Numbered from the stretch's first letter, positions 19,222 through 29,309 are shown. The stretch is DNA of 64,000 nt from Nematostella vectensis (GCF_932526225.1 NC_064041.1:8244313-8308312), one strand, 5' to 3'. The notes: generated from the sequence alone by a model not told the origin. Numbers and translations are program-made.

Positions 19222-20752
19222 TGGTGGTACAGAGATTGTGTTCAAGCTGCATAAACTTGTCCTCAAAGTCTGGTCAGCGGAGAACACACCTCATGACTGG
19301 AGAGATGCCAGTATTATCCCTATTTTCAAGAAAGGTAGTCGGAGAGACTGTGGAAATTACAGAGGTATATCCTTGCTCTCCATCGCTGGTAAGATCCTCT
19401 CTCGTGTTCTGCTGAACAGGATTAACAGACACATAGCACCAGTCATACTGCCCGAGTCCCAGTGTGGTTTCAGGAGTGGCAGGGGCACAATGGACATGAT
19501 TTTCTGTCTGCGACAGACCCAGGAGAAGTGTATAGAGCAAAACATGCCGCTATATGCAGTGTTCATTGACTTCTCAAAAGCCTTTGACACTGTATCGAGA
19601 GAGGCACTCTGGCAGGTCCTGGTCAAATTTGGCTGTCCACCCAAGTTTGTCAATGTTATACGATCCCTCCATAGCGGTATGAAAGCTTCTGTATCCCAAG
19701 GCGGAAACGACTCGAAGCAATTCGATGTCTCCAATGGAGTAAAGCAAGGGTGCGTCCTGGCGCCAACGCTCTTTTCTCTATACCTGTCGGCCATGTTGGA
19801 GGTAGCCTTCAAGGACTGTGTTGATGGGGTGTCAATCCAAACAAGGCATAACGCCGACCTATTCAATGTTGCTCACTTCAAAGCGAAAAGGAAAACATGC
19901 CAGGTCATAGTACGAGAAATGCTGTATGCGGACGACAGCGCATTGGTGGTACATGATGTGGAAAGTATGCAGAGATTAGTAGACAGATTCTCCTCAGCTG
20001 CAGAACAATTCAGCCTGAAAATCAACATCAAAAAGACAGAGTGCTTATTTCAACCAGTGAAGCGTCAGACATTGACTCAATTCCCTGGCGAAATCCATGT
20101 AAGAAATGAGACCCTGGTCCAGAACAAAGACTTTGTGTACTTGGGAAGTAACATCTCTGACAATGCACGAATAGATAATGAGATCACCTTCAGAAAGGGG
20201 AAGGCCAGCGCAGCATATGCTAAGCTGAGAGAGCGGCTGTGGGACAACCATCACGTATCGCTCAAGGTTAAAGGCAAGGTCTATCGAGCAGTTGTCTTAT
20301 CTGCCCTAGTATACGGTGCAGAAACATGGACTGTATATCGCAGCCAGGTGAAAAATTTACATGCATATATGATGCGACACCTGAGAGAAATAATGAAAAT
20401 TACTTGGATGGATAAAGTCACAAACAAAGAGATATACAAGAGGACCGGATTACGGTCAATGGCTGACACACTCATTGAGAAAAATCTCAGATGGACTGGG
20501 CATGTTCACCGCATGGACACTGACAGATTGCCTAGGCAGCTGCTCTACTCTCAGCTCACGACAGGGACCAGGAATCAGGGTCGGCCTAGACTCAGGTTCA
20601 AAGATGTGGTAAAGAGGAACCTGAAGTGGAGGGATATAAGCTCAAACTCTTGGCAAACCACTGCTCGGGATCGTCCAGCAAGGAGAGTTAAGATCAAAGG
20701 ACCAACACAATAGAACAGTCATCGTCGCCTCGACGGACTGCCAATGATGATG
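19222..20752 (+). mobile_element. 5'-truncated LINE (non-LTR retrotransposon), copy 1
   Basis: A 1,531-bp insertion in the iMet-Ala spacer of unit 24, flanked by a 42-bp duplication. It starts inside the reverse-transcriptase region, so the 5' part and any endonuclease are missing, as is usual for target-primed integration. The 3' end is a short tail after the stop codon finishing in ATGATGATGAT, a simple-repeat end like those of RTE and CR1 relatives. It lies on the same strand as the tRNAs, 69 bp ahead of tRNA-Ala. Confidence 0.92.
19223..20713 (+). CDS. LINE reverse transcriptase, 5'-truncated, copy 1
   Basis: About 496 codons of LINE origin, open to the stop at 20711. Frame continues upstream into array DNA as far as an ATG at 19145, which adds 26 unrelated residues. 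Counting from that ATG, RT motifs are FIDFSKAFD (140-148), GVKQGCVLAP (198-207) and catalytic YADD (261-264), followed by YLGS. The long C-terminal part, with YGAETWT and RWTGHVHRM, is typical of RTE/BovB-like and related LINEs; I do not assign the clade. Lacking endonuclease and its own promoter, it should not move by itself, though the RT part is uninterrupted. Confidence 0.9.
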   Translation, partial: GGTEIVFKLHKLVLKVWSAENTPHDWRDASIIPIFKKGSRRDCGNYRGISLLSIAGKILSRVLLNRINRHIAPVILPESQCGFRSGRGTMDMIFCLRQTQEKCIEQNMPLYAVFIDFSKAFDTVSREALWQVLVKFGCPPKFVNVIRSLHSGMKASVSQGGNDSKQFDVSNGVKQGCVLAPTLFSLYLSAMLEVAFKDCVDGVSIQTRHNADLFNVAHFKAKRKTCQVIVREMLYADDSALVVHDVESMQRLVDRFSSAAEQFSLKINIKKTECLFQPVKRQTLTQFPGEIHVRNETLVQNKDFVYLGSNISDNARIDNEITFRKGKASAAYAKLRERLWDNHHVSLKVKGKVYRAVVLSALVYGAETWTVYRSQVKNLHAYMMRHLREIMKITWMDKVTNKEIYKRTGLRSMADTLIEKNLRWTGHVHRMDTDRLPRQLLYSQLTTGTRNQGRPRLRFKDVVKRNLKWRDISSNSWQTTARDRPARRVKIKGPTQ

Positions 20753-20794
20753 ATTTAAATATCCTGGAAAACAGTTCAGAATCAGCCATATGCA
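20753..20794 (+). repeat. Target-site duplication of LINE copy 1, right
   Basis: Right partner of 19180-19221. Confidence 0.88.
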
Positions 20795-20821
20795 GCTTCA
20801 TGTGGTTTAGTTCTGATTACT

Positions 20822-20894
20822 GGGGGATTAGCTTAAATGGTAGAGCGCCCGCTTAGCATGCGGGAGGTACCGGGATCGATACCCGGATTCTCCA
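20822..20894 (+). tRNA. tRNA-Ala-AGC: tRNA-Ala(AGC), unit 24
   Basis: C13T (wobble in the D stem). Pushed about 1.57 kb from its iMet by the LINE. Confidence 0.94.
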
Positions 20895-21092
20895 GCTTTT
20901 TTCGCTTGGTAAAGAGAAATCCATTTTTTTGGCAATTTCGACTAAGTTAGAGTGCAAATAATGCCTATTGGAATAATAAAAAGCGTTTTAGAATTTGATT
21001 TTCAACCACCTCAGAAGACAGGTCTTATCAATCAAATCGACACGAATTTATTTTGTACTGTATCTGGAAATATTGTGCTGCTAAACAGGAAG

Positions 21093-21163
21093 GCACTGGT
21101 GGTTCAGTGGTAGAATTCTCGCCTGCCACGCGGGAGGCCCGGGTTCGATTCCCGGCCAGTGCA
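21093..21163 (+). tRNA. tRNA-Gly-GCC: tRNA-Gly(GCC), unit 25
   Basis: Consensus sequence. Confidence 0.96.
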
Positions 21164-21327
21164 ATGTTTATTTTGTTTTTGGCTGGAAAACATCAAATGC
21201 AAATGTCAGTACCTATATTTTCTATGAAACTCCTGTGTTGTGTACTTAAATCGGTAAACTGCAAATTAAAAGCATAGCTTTAACACAAGAAACAAAACCG
21301 AATTTCCTCCCCAAGGCTTCAATCGTT

Positions 21328-21399
21328 AGCAGAGTGGCGCAGTGGAAGCGTGCTGGGCCCATAACCCAGATGTCCGAGGATCGAAACCTTGCTCTGCTA
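21328..21399 (+). tRNA. tRNA-iMet-CAT: Initiator tRNA-Met(CAT), unit 25
   Basis: G44T only. Confidence 0.95.
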
Positions 21400-21653
21400 G
21401 AGGTGCGTCATTTTTTTGTCGCTGATATCAAGAAGAGAAACAAAACATTAGCAATTGTATTCGAGCCAATAAAGATTGTGTTTGTACAAAATTTCAAAAC
21501 TACTCGCGCAAAATTATAGACTCTCTTGCAAGCTAAAAACTTTGTTTCATTGTTTTCAATGTGTCTTTATGATTTTGCGTTTGTATTTAAATATCCTGGA
21601 AAACAGTTCAGAATCAGCCATTTGCAGCTTCATGTGGTTTAGTTCTGATTATT

Positions 21654-21726
21654 GGGGGATTAGCGCAAATGGTAGAGCGCCCGCTTAGCATGCGGGAGGT
21701 ACCGGGATCGATACCCGGATTCTCCA
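21654..21726 (+). tRNA. tRNA-Ala-AGC: tRNA-Ala(AGC), unit 25, D-arm variant
   Basis: First copy of the T12G class: GCGC replaces GCTC, making a G:A mismatch in the D stem and changing the A box. The class comes with upstream TTTGCAGC and ATTGGGGG flanks. Confidence 0.92.
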
Positions 21727-21924
21727 GATTTTTTCGCTTGGTAAAGAGAAATCCATTTTTTAGGCAATTTTGACTAAGTTAGAGTGCAAATAATGCCTAT
21801 TGGAATAATAAAAAGTGTTTTAGAATTTGATTTTCAACCACCTCAGAAGACAGGTCTTATCAATCAAATCGACACGAATTTATTTTGTACTGTATCTGTA
21901 AATATTCTTCTGCTAAACAGGAAG

Positions 21925-21973
21925 GCACTGGTGGTTCAGTGGTAGAATTCTTGCCTGCCACGCGGGAGGCCCG
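21925..21973 (+). pseudogene. Truncated tRNA-Gly(GCC), unit 26
   Basis: Same breakpoint as unit 3. Confidence 0.9.
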
Positions 21974-22000
21974 ATTTTCCTTCCAAAGGCTTCAATGGTT

Positions 22001-22072
22001 AGCAGAGTGGCGCAGTGGAAGCGTGCTGGGCCCATAACCCAGACGTCCGAGGATCGAAACCTTGCTCTGCTA
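22001..22072 (+). tRNA. tRNA-iMet-CAT: Initiator tRNA-Met(CAT), unit 26
   Basis: G44C only. Confidence 0.95.
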
Positions 22073-22324
22073 GAGGTGCGTCATTTTTTGGCGCTGAAAT
22101 CAAGAAGATTTTCAAACATTAGCAATTGTATTCGAGCCAAAAAAGATTGTGTTTGTACAAAATTTCAAAACTACTCGCGCAAAATTATAGACTCTCTTGC
22201 AAGCTAAAAACTTTGTTTGATTGTTTTCAATGTGTCTTTATGATTTTGCGTTTGTATTTAAATATCCTGGAAAACAGTTCAGAATCAGCCATATGCAGCT
22301 TCATGTGGTTTAGTTCTGATTACT

Positions 22325-22397
22325 GGGGGATTAGCTCAAATGGTAGAGCGCCCGCTTAGCATGCGGGAGGTACCGGGATCGATACCCGGATTCTCCA
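22325..22397 (+). tRNA. tRNA-Ala-AGC: tRNA-Ala(AGC), unit 26
   Basis: Consensus sequence. Confidence 0.96.
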
Positions 22398-22595
22398 GAT
22401 TTTTTTGCTTGGTATAGAAAAATCCATTTTTTAGGCAATTTCGACTAAGTTAGAGTGCAAATAATGCCTATTGGAATAATAAGAAGTGTTTTAGAATTTG
22501 ATTTTCAACCACCTCAGAAGACAGGTCTTATCAATCAAATCGACACGAATTTATTTTGTACTGTATCTGGAAATATTGTGCTGCTAAACTATAAG

Positions 22596-22666
22596 GCACT
22601 GGTGGTTCAGTGGTAGAATTCTCGCCTGCCACGCGGGAGGCTCGGGTTCGATTCCCGGCCAGTGCA
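22596..22666 (+). tRNA. tRNA-Gly-GCC: tRNA-Gly(GCC), unit 27
   Basis: C47T class. Confidence 0.94.
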
Positions 22667-22830
22667 ATGTTTATTTTGTTTTTGGCTGGAAAACATCAAA
22701 TGCAAATGTCAGTACCTATATTTTCCATTAAACTCCTGTGTTGTGTACTTAAATTGGTAAACTGCAAATTAAAAGCATAGCTTTAACACAAGAAACAAAA
22801 CCGAATTTCCTCCCCAAGGCTTCAATGGTT

Positions 22831-22902
22831 AGATGAGTGGCGCAGTGGAAGCGTGCTGGGCCCATAACCCAGAGGTCCGAGGATCGAAACCTTGCTCTGA
22901 AA
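22831..22902 (+). tRNA. iMet(CAT)-like, acceptor disrupted, unit 27 (probable pseudogene)
   Basis: Unit-6 class. Confidence 0.82.
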
Positions 22903-23156
22903 AAGGTGCGTCTTTTTTTTGTCGCTGATATCAAGAAGAGAAACAACACATTAGCAATTGTATTCGAGCCAATAAAGATTGTGTTTGTACAAAATTTCAA
23001 AACTACTCGCGCAAAATTATAGACTCTCTTGCAAGCTAAAAACTTTGTTTGATTGTTTTCAATGTGTCTTTATGATTTTGCGTTTGTATTTAAATATCCT
23101 GGAAAACAGTTCAGAATCAGCCATATGCAGCTTCATGTGGTTTAGTTCTGATTACT

Positions 23157-23229
23157 GGGGGATTAGCTCAAATGGTAGAGCGCCCGCTTAGCATGCGGGA
23201 GGTACCGGGATCGATACCCGGATTCTCCA
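23157..23229 (+). tRNA. tRNA-Ala-AGC: tRNA-Ala(AGC), unit 27
   Basis: Consensus sequence. Confidence 0.96.
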
Positions 23230-23427
23230 GATTTTTTTGCTTGGTAAAGAGAAATCCATTTTTTAGGCAATTTCGACTAAGTTAGAGTGCAAATAATGCC
23301 TATTGGAATAATAAGAAGTGTTTTAGATTTTGATTTTCAACCACCTCAGAAGACAGGTCTTATCAATCAAATCGACACGAATTTATTTTGTACTGTATCT
23401 GGAAATATTGTGCTGCTAAACTATAAG

Positions 23428-23498
23428 GCACTGGTGGTTCAGTGGTAGAATTCTCGCCTGCCACGCGGGAGGCTCGGGTTCGATTCCCGGCCAGTGCA
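23428..23498 (+). tRNA. tRNA-Gly-GCC: tRNA-Gly(GCC), unit 28
   Basis: C47T class; duplicate of unit 21. Confidence 0.94.
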
Positions 23499-23662
23499 AT
23501 GTTTATTTTGTTTTTGGCTGGAAAACATCAAATGCAAATGTCAGTACCTATATTTTCTAATAAACTCCTGTGTTGTGTACTTAAATTGGTAAACTGCAAA
23601 TTAAAAGCATAGCTTTAACACAAGAAACAAAACCGAATTTCCTCCCCAAGGCTTCAATGGTT

Positions 23663-23734
23663 AGATGAGTGGCGCAGTGGAAGCGTGCTGGGCCCATAAC
23701 CCAGAGGTCCGAGGATCGAAACCTTGCTCTGAAA
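23663..23734 (+). tRNA. iMet(CAT)-like, acceptor disrupted, unit 28 (probable pseudogene)
   Basis: Unit-6 class; duplicate of unit 21. Confidence 0.82.
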
Positions 23735-23990
23735 AAGGTGCGTCTTTTTTTTGTCGCTGATATCAAGAAGAGAAACAACACATTAGCAATTGTATTCGAG
23801 CCAATAAAGATTGTGTTTGTACAAAATTTCAAAACTACTCGCGCAAAATTATAGAGACTCTCTTGCAAGCTAAAAACTTTGTTTGATTGTTTTCAATGTG
23901 TCTTTATGATTTTGCGTTTGTATTTAAATATCCTGGAAAACAGTTCAGAATCAGCCATATGCAGCTTCATGTGGTTTAGTTCTGATTACT

Positions 23991-24063
23991 GGGGGATTAG
24001 CTCAAATGGTAGAGCGCCCGCTTAGCATGCGGGAGGTACCGGGATCGATACCCGGATTCTCCA
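23991..24063 (+). tRNA. tRNA-Ala-AGC: tRNA-Ala(AGC), unit 28
   Basis: Consensus sequence. Confidence 0.96.
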
Positions 24064-24261
24064 GCTTTTTTTGCTTGGTAAAGAGAAATCCATTTTTTAG
24101 GCAATTTCGACTAAGTTAGAGTGCAAATAATGCCTATTGGAATAATAAAAAGCGTTTTAGAATTTGATTTTCAACCACCTCAGAAGACAGGTCTTATCAA
24201 TCAAATCGACACGAATTTATTTTTTACTGTATCTGGAAATATTGTGCTGCTAAACAGGAAG

Positions 24262-24332
24262 GCACTGGTGGTTCAGTGGTAGAATTCTCGCCTGCCACGC
24301 GGGAGGCCCGGGTTCGATTCCCGGCCAGTGCA
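24262..24332 (+). tRNA. tRNA-Gly-GCC: tRNA-Gly(GCC), unit 29
   Basis: Consensus; duplicate of unit 22. Confidence 0.96.
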
Positions 24333-24496
24333 ATGTTTATTTTGTTTTTGGCTGGAAAACATCAAATGCAAATGTCAGTACCTATATTTTCTATGAAACT
24401 CCTGTGTTGTGTACTTAAATCGGTAAACTGCAAATTAAAAGCATAGCTTTAACACAAGAAACAAAACCGAATTTCCTCCCCAAGGCTTCAATCGTT

Positions 24497-24568
24497 AGCA
24501 GAGTGGCGCAGTGGAAGCGTGCTGGGCCCATAACCCAGATGTCCGAGGATCGAAACCTTGCTCTGCTA
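24497..24568 (+). tRNA. tRNA-iMet-CAT: Initiator tRNA-Met(CAT), unit 29
   Basis: G44T and the interrupted terminator of unit 22. Confidence 0.94.
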
Positions 24569-24822
24569 GAGGTGCGTCATTATTTTGTCGCTGATATCAA
24601 GAAGAGAAACAAAACATTAGCAATTGTATTCGAGCCAATAAAGATTGTGTTTGTACAAAATTTCAAAACTACTCGCGCAAAATTATAGACTCTATTGCAA
24701 GCTAAAAACTTTGTTTGATTGTTTTTAATGTGTCTTTATGATTTTGCGTTTGTATTTAAATATCCTGGAAAACAGTTCAGAATCAGCCATATGCAGCTTC
24801 ATGTGGTTTAGTTCTGATTACT

Positions 24823-24895
24823 GGGGGATTAGCTCAAATGGTAGAGCGCCCGCTTAGCATGCGGGAGGTACCGGGATCGATACCCGGATTCTCCA
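24823..24895 (+). tRNA. tRNA-Ala-AGC: tRNA-Ala(AGC), unit 29
   Basis: Consensus sequence. Confidence 0.96.
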
Positions 24896-25093
24896 GATTT
24901 TTTCGCTTGGTAAAAAGAAATCCATTTTTTAGGCAATTTCGACTAAGTTAGAGTGCAAATAATGCCTATTGGAATAATAAAAAGTGTTTTAGAATTTGAT
25001 TTTCAACCACCTCAGAAGACAGGTCTTATCAATCAAATCGACACGAATTTATTTTGTACTGTATCTGTAAATATTCTTCTGCTAAACAGGAAG

Positions 25094-25142
25094 GCACTGG
25101 TGGTTCAGTGGTAGAATTCTTGCCTGCCACGCGGGAGGCCCG
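25094..25142 (+). pseudogene. Truncated tRNA-Gly(GCC), unit 30
   Basis: Duplicate of the truncated copy in unit 23. Confidence 0.9.
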
Positions 25143-25169
25143 ATTTTCCTTCCAAAGGCTTCAATGGTT

Positions 25170-25241
25170 AGCAGAGTGGCGCAGTGGAAGCGTGCTGGGC
25201 CCATAACCCAGACGTCCGAGGATCGAAACCTTGCTCTGCTA
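25170..25241 (+). tRNA. tRNA-iMet-CAT: Initiator tRNA-Met(CAT), unit 30
   Basis: G44C only. Confidence 0.95.
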
Positions 25242-25493
25242 GAGGTGCGTCATTTTTTGGCGCTGAAATCAAGAAGATTTTCAAACATTAGCAATTGTAT
25301 TCGAGCCAAAAAAGATTGTGTTTGTACAAAATTTCAAAACTACTCGCGCAAAATTATAGACTCTCTTGCAAGCTAAAAACTTTGTTTGATTGTTTTCAAT
25401 GTGTCTTTATGATTTTGCGTTTGTATTTAAATATCCTGGAAAACAGTTCAGAATCAGCCATATGCAGCTTCATGTGGTTTAGTTCTGATTACT

Positions 25494-25566
25494 GGGGGAT
25501 TAGCTCAAATGGTAGAGCGCCCGCTTAGCATGCGGGAGGTACCGGGATCGATACCCGGATTCTCCA
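25494..25566 (+). tRNA. tRNA-Ala-AGC: tRNA-Ala(AGC), unit 30
   Basis: Consensus sequence. Confidence 0.96.
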
Positions 25567-25764
25567 GATTTTTTTGCTTGGTATAGAAAAATCCATTTTT
25601 TAGGCAATTTCGACTAAGTTAGAGTGCAAATAATGCCTATTGGAATAATAAGAAGTGTTTTAGAATTTGATTTTCAACCACCTCAGAAGACAGGTCTTAT
25701 CAATCAAATCGACACGAATTTATTTTGTACTGTATCTGGAAATATTGTGCTGCTAAACTATAAA

Positions 25765-25835
25765 GCACTGGTGGTTCAGTGGTAGAATTCTCGCCTGCCA
25801 CGCGGGAGGCTCGGGTTCGATTCCCGGCCAGTGCA
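25765..25835 (+). tRNA. tRNA-Gly-GCC: tRNA-Gly(GCC), unit 31
   Basis: C47T class; duplicate of unit 24. Confidence 0.94.
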
Positions 25836-25999
25836 ATGTTTATTTTGTTTTTGGCTGGAAAACATCAAATGCAAATGTCAGTACCTATATTTTCTATTAA
25901 ACTCCTGTGTTGTGTACTTAAATTGGTAAACTGCAAATTAAAAGCATAGCTTTAACACAAGAAACAAAACCGAATTTCCTCCCCAAGGCTTCAATGGTT

Positions 26000-26071
26000 A
26001 GATGAGTGGCGCAGTGGAAGCGTGCTGGGCCCATAACCCAGAGGTCCGAGGATCGAAACCTTGCTCTGAAA
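26000..26071 (+). tRNA. iMet(CAT)-like, acceptor disrupted, unit 31 (probable pseudogene)
   Basis: Unit-6 class; duplicate of unit 24. Confidence 0.82.
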
Positions 26072-26258
26072 AAGGTGCGTCTTTTTTTTGTCGCTGATAT
26101 CAAGAAGAGAAACAACACATTAGCAATTGTATTCGAGCCAATAAAGATTGTGTTTGTACAAAATTTCAAAACTACTCGCGCAAAATTATAGAGACTCTCT
26201 TGCAAGCTAAAAACTTTGTTTGATTGTTTTCAATGTGTCTTTATGATTTTGCGTTTGT

Positions 26259-26300
26259 ATTTAAATATCCTGGAAAACAGTTCAGAATCAGCCATATGCA
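26259..26300 (+). repeat. Target-site duplication of LINE copy 2, left
   Basis: Same 42 bp as at 19180; its partner is 27832-27873. Confidence 0.88.
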
Positions 26301-27831
26301 TGGTGGTACAGAGATTGTGTTCAAGCTGCATAAACTTGTCCTCAAAGTCTGGTCAGCGGAGAACACACCTCATGACTGGAGAGATGCCAGTATTATCCCT
26401 ATTTTCAAGAAAGGTAGTCGGAGAGACTGTGGAAATTACAGAGGTATATCCTTGCTCTCCATCGCTGGTAAGATCCTCTCTCGTGTTCTGCTGAACAGGA
26501 TTAACAGACACATAGCACCAGTCATACTGCCCGAGTCCCAGTGTGGTTTCAGGAGTGGCAGGGGCACAATGGACATGATTTTCTGTCTGCGACAGACCCA
26601 GGAGAAGTGTATAGAGCAAAACATGCCGCTATATGCAGTGTTCATTGACTTCTCAAAAGCCTTTGACACTGTATCGAGAGAGGCACTCTGGCAGGTCCTG
26701 GTCAAATTTGGCTGTCCACCCAAGTTTGTCAATGTTATACGATCCCTCCATAGCGGTATGAAAGCTTCTGTATCCCAAGGCGGAAACGACTCGAAGCAAT
26801 TCGATGTCTCCAATGGAGTAAAGCAAGGGTGCGTCCTGGCGCCAACGCTCTTTTCTCTATACCTGTCGGCCATGTTGGAGGTAGCCTTCAAGGACTGTGT
26901 TGATGGGGTGTCAATCCAAACAAGGCATAACGCCGACCTATTCAATGTTGCTCACTTCAAAGCGAAAAGGAAAACATGCCAGGTCATAGTACGAGAAATG
27001 CTGTATGCGGACGACAGCGCATTGGTGGTACATGATGTGGAAAGTATGCAGAGATTAGTAGACAGATTCTCCTCAGCTGCAGAACAATTCAGCCTGAAAA
27101 TCAACATCAAAAAGACAGAGTGCTTATTTCAACCAGTGAAGCGTCAGACATTGACTCAATTCCCTGGCGAAATCCATGTAAGAAATGAGACCCTGGTCCA
27201 GAACAAAGACTTTGTGTACTTGGGAAGTAACATCTCTGACAATGCACGAATAGATAATGAGATCACCTTCAGAAAGGGGAAGGCCAGCGCAGCATATGCT
27301 AAGCTGAGAGAGCGGCTGTGGGACAACCATCACGTATCGCTCAAGGTTAAAGGCAAGGTCTATCGAGCAGTTGTCTTATCTGCCCTAGTATACGGTGCAG
27401 AAACATGGACTGTATATCGCAGCCAGGTGAAAAATTTACATGCATATATGATGCGACACCTGAGAGAAATAATGAAAATTACTTGGATGGATAAAGTCAC
27501 AAACAAAGAGATATACAAGAGGACCGGATTACGGTCAATGGCTGACACACTCATTGAGAAAAATCTCAGATGGACTGGGCATGTTCACCGCATGGACACT
27601 GACAGATTGCCTAGGCAGCTGCTCTACTCTCAGCTCACGACAGGGACCAGGAATCAGGGTCGGCCTAGACTCAGGTTCAAAGATGTGGTAAAGAGGAACC
27701 TGAAGTGGAGGGATATAAGCTCAAACTCTTGGCAAACCACTGCTCGGGATCGTCCAGCAAGGAGAGTTAAGATCAAAGGACCAACACAATAGAACAGTCA
27801 TCGTCGCCTCGACGGACTGCCAATGATGATG
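26301..27831 (+). mobile_element. 5'-truncated LINE, copy 2
   Basis: Same truncation point, same insertion site in the unit and same 42-bp duplication as copy 1. It is therefore a copy made by duplication of the surrounding array, not a second integration. Confidence 0.93.
26302..27792 (+). CDS. LINE reverse transcriptase, 5'-truncated, copy 2
   Basis: The translation is identical to copy 1 across all 522 codons counted from the upstream ATG at 26224, with the same FIDFSKAFD, GVKQGC and YADD motifs. Identity of a fragment with no expected selection indicates a recent duplication or recent conversion. Confidence 0.9.
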   Translation, partial: GGTEIVFKLHKLVLKVWSAENTPHDWRDASIIPIFKKGSRRDCGNYRGISLLSIAGKILSRVLLNRINRHIAPVILPESQCGFRSGRGTMDMIFCLRQTQEKCIEQNMPLYAVFIDFSKAFDTVSREALWQVLVKFGCPPKFVNVIRSLHSGMKASVSQGGNDSKQFDVSNGVKQGCVLAPTLFSLYLSAMLEVAFKDCVDGVSIQTRHNADLFNVAHFKAKRKTCQVIVREMLYADDSALVVHDVESMQRLVDRFSSAAEQFSLKINIKKTECLFQPVKRQTLTQFPGEIHVRNETLVQNKDFVYLGSNISDNARIDNEITFRKGKASAAYAKLRERLWDNHHVSLKVKGKVYRAVVLSALVYGAETWTVYRSQVKNLHAYMMRHLREIMKITWMDKVTNKEIYKRTGLRSMADTLIEKNLRWTGHVHRMDTDRLPRQLLYSQLTTGTRNQGRPRLRFKDVVKRNLKWRDISSNSWQTTARDRPARRVKIKGPTQ

Positions 27832-27873
27832 ATTTAAATATCCTGGAAAACAGTTCAGAATCAGCCATATGCA
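27832..27873 (+). repeat. Target-site duplication of LINE copy 2, right
   Basis: Right partner of 26259-26300. Confidence 0.88.
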
Positions 27874-27900
27874 GCTTCATGTGGTTTAGTTCTGATTACT

Positions 27901-27973
27901 GGGGGATTAGCTTAAATGGTAGAGCGCCCGCTTAGCATGCGGGAGGTACCGGGATCGATACCCGGATTCTCCA
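27901..27973 (+). tRNA. tRNA-Ala-AGC: tRNA-Ala(AGC), unit 31
   Basis: C13T; duplicate of unit 24. Confidence 0.94.
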
Positions 27974-28171
27974 GCTTTTTTCGCTTGGTAAAGAGAAATC
28001 CATTTTTTTGGCAATTTCGACTAAGTTAGAGTGCAAATAATGCCTATTGGAATAATAAAAAGCGTTTTAGAATTTGATTTTCAACCACCTCAGAAGACAG
28101 GTCTTATCAATCAAATCGACACGAATTTATTTTGTACTGTATCTGGAAATATTCTGCTGCTAAACAGGAAG

Positions 28172-28242
28172 GCACTGGTGGTTCAGTGGTAGAATTCTCG
28201 CCTGCCACGCGGGAGGCCCGGGTTCGATTCCCGGCCAGTGCA
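28172..28242 (+). tRNA. tRNA-Gly-GCC: tRNA-Gly(GCC), unit 32
   Basis: Consensus sequence. Confidence 0.96.
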
Positions 28243-28406
28243 ATGTTTATTTTGTTTTTGGCTGGAAAACATCAAATGCAAATGTCAGTACCTATATTTT
28301 CTATGAAACTCCTGTGTTGTGTACTTAAATCGGTAAACTGCAAATTAAAAGCATAGCTTTAACACAAGAAACAAAACCGAATTTCCTCCCCAAGGCTTCA
28401 ATCGTT

Positions 28407-28478
28407 AGCAGAGTGGCGCAGTGGAAGCGTGCTGGGCCCATAACCCAGATGTCCGAGGATCGAAACCTTGCTCTGCTA
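28407..28478 (+). tRNA. tRNA-iMet-CAT: Initiator tRNA-Met(CAT), unit 32
   Basis: G44T only. Confidence 0.95.
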
Positions 28479-28732
28479 GAGGTGCGTCATTTTTTTGTCG
28501 CTGATATCAAGAAGAGAAACAAAACATTAGCAATTGTATTCGAGCCAATAAAGATTGTGTTTGTACAAAATTTCAAAACTACTCGCGCAAAATTATAGAC
28601 TCTCTTGCAAGCTAAAAACTTTGTTTCATTGTTTTCAATGTGTCTTTATGATTTTGCGTTTGTATTTAAATATCCTGGAAAACAGTTCAGAATCAGCCAT
28701 TTGCAGCTTCATGTGGTTTAGTTCTGATTATT

Positions 28733-28805
28733 GGGGGATTAGCGCAAATGGTAGAGCGCCCGCTTAGCATGCGGGAGGTACCGGGATCGATACCCGGATT
28801 CTCCA
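28733..28805 (+). tRNA. tRNA-Ala-AGC: tRNA-Ala(AGC), unit 32, D-arm variant
   Basis: T12G class. Confidence 0.92.
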
Positions 28806-29003
28806 GATTTTTTCGCTTGGTAAAGAGAAATCCATTTTTTAGGCAATTTCGACTAAGTTAGAGTGCAAATAATGCCTATTGGAATAATAAAAAGCGTTTT
28901 AGAATTTGATTTTCAACCACCTCAGAAGACAGGTCTTATCAATCAAATCGACACGAATTTATTTTATACTGTATCTGGAAATATTCTGCTGCTAAACAGG
29001 AAG

Positions 29004-29074
29004 GCACTGGTGGTTCAGTGGTAGAATTCTCGCCTGCCACGCGGGAGGACCGGGTTCGATTCCCGGCCAGTGCA
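29004..29074 (+). tRNA. tRNA-Gly-GCC: tRNA-Gly(GCC), unit 33
   Basis: C46A in the variable loop; unbroken T8 terminator. Confidence 0.94.
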
Positions 29075-29237
29075 ATGTTTATTTTTTTTTGGCTGGAAAA
29101 CATCAAATGCAAATGTCAGTATCTATATTTTCTATTAAACTCCTGTGTTGTGTACTTAAATCGGTAAACTGTAGATTAAAAGCATAGCTTAAACACAAGA
29201 AACAAAACCGAATTTCCTCCTCAATCCTTCTGTGGTC

Positions 29238-29309
29238 AGCAGAGTGGCGCAGTGGAAGCGTCCTGGGCCCATAACCAAGAGGTCCGAGGATCGAAACCTT
29301 GCTCTGCTA
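29238..29309 (+). tRNA. tRNA-iMet-CAT: Initiator tRNA-Met(CAT), unit 33, damaged anticodon stem
   Basis: G25C, and C40A, which breaks one of the three G:C pairs that mark an initiator. Confidence 0.84.

Larger units (their letters stand above)
15895..21771 (+). repeat. Large duplicated segment, copy 1 (offset 7,079 bp)
   Basis: Matches 22974-28850 unit for unit, including the LINE fragment and private variants (disrupted iMet of units 21 and 24, truncated Gly of unit 23). Ends are approximate, set where unit-specific markers stop matching. A few substitutions separate the copies, such as C versus G in the Gly flank near 21075. Confidence 0.88.
22974..28850 (+). repeat. Large duplicated segment, copy 2 (offset 7,079 bp)
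   Basis: Partner of 15895-21771; carries the second LINE fragment and units 28 to 32. About 1.2 kb of array (units 26-27) lies between the paired segments, so this is not a simple back-to-back duplication. Confidence 0.88.

Noticed and set aside
19357-19866. Minus-strand frame of 169 codons inside LINE copy 1 (and its twin at 26436-26945)
   Set aside because: It lies opposite the RT frame, which has clear catalytic motifs; a shadow frame.
26301-27831. Two independent LINE insertions
   Set aside because: Identical truncation point, insertion site, target duplication and flanking private variants show one insertion that was later duplicated.
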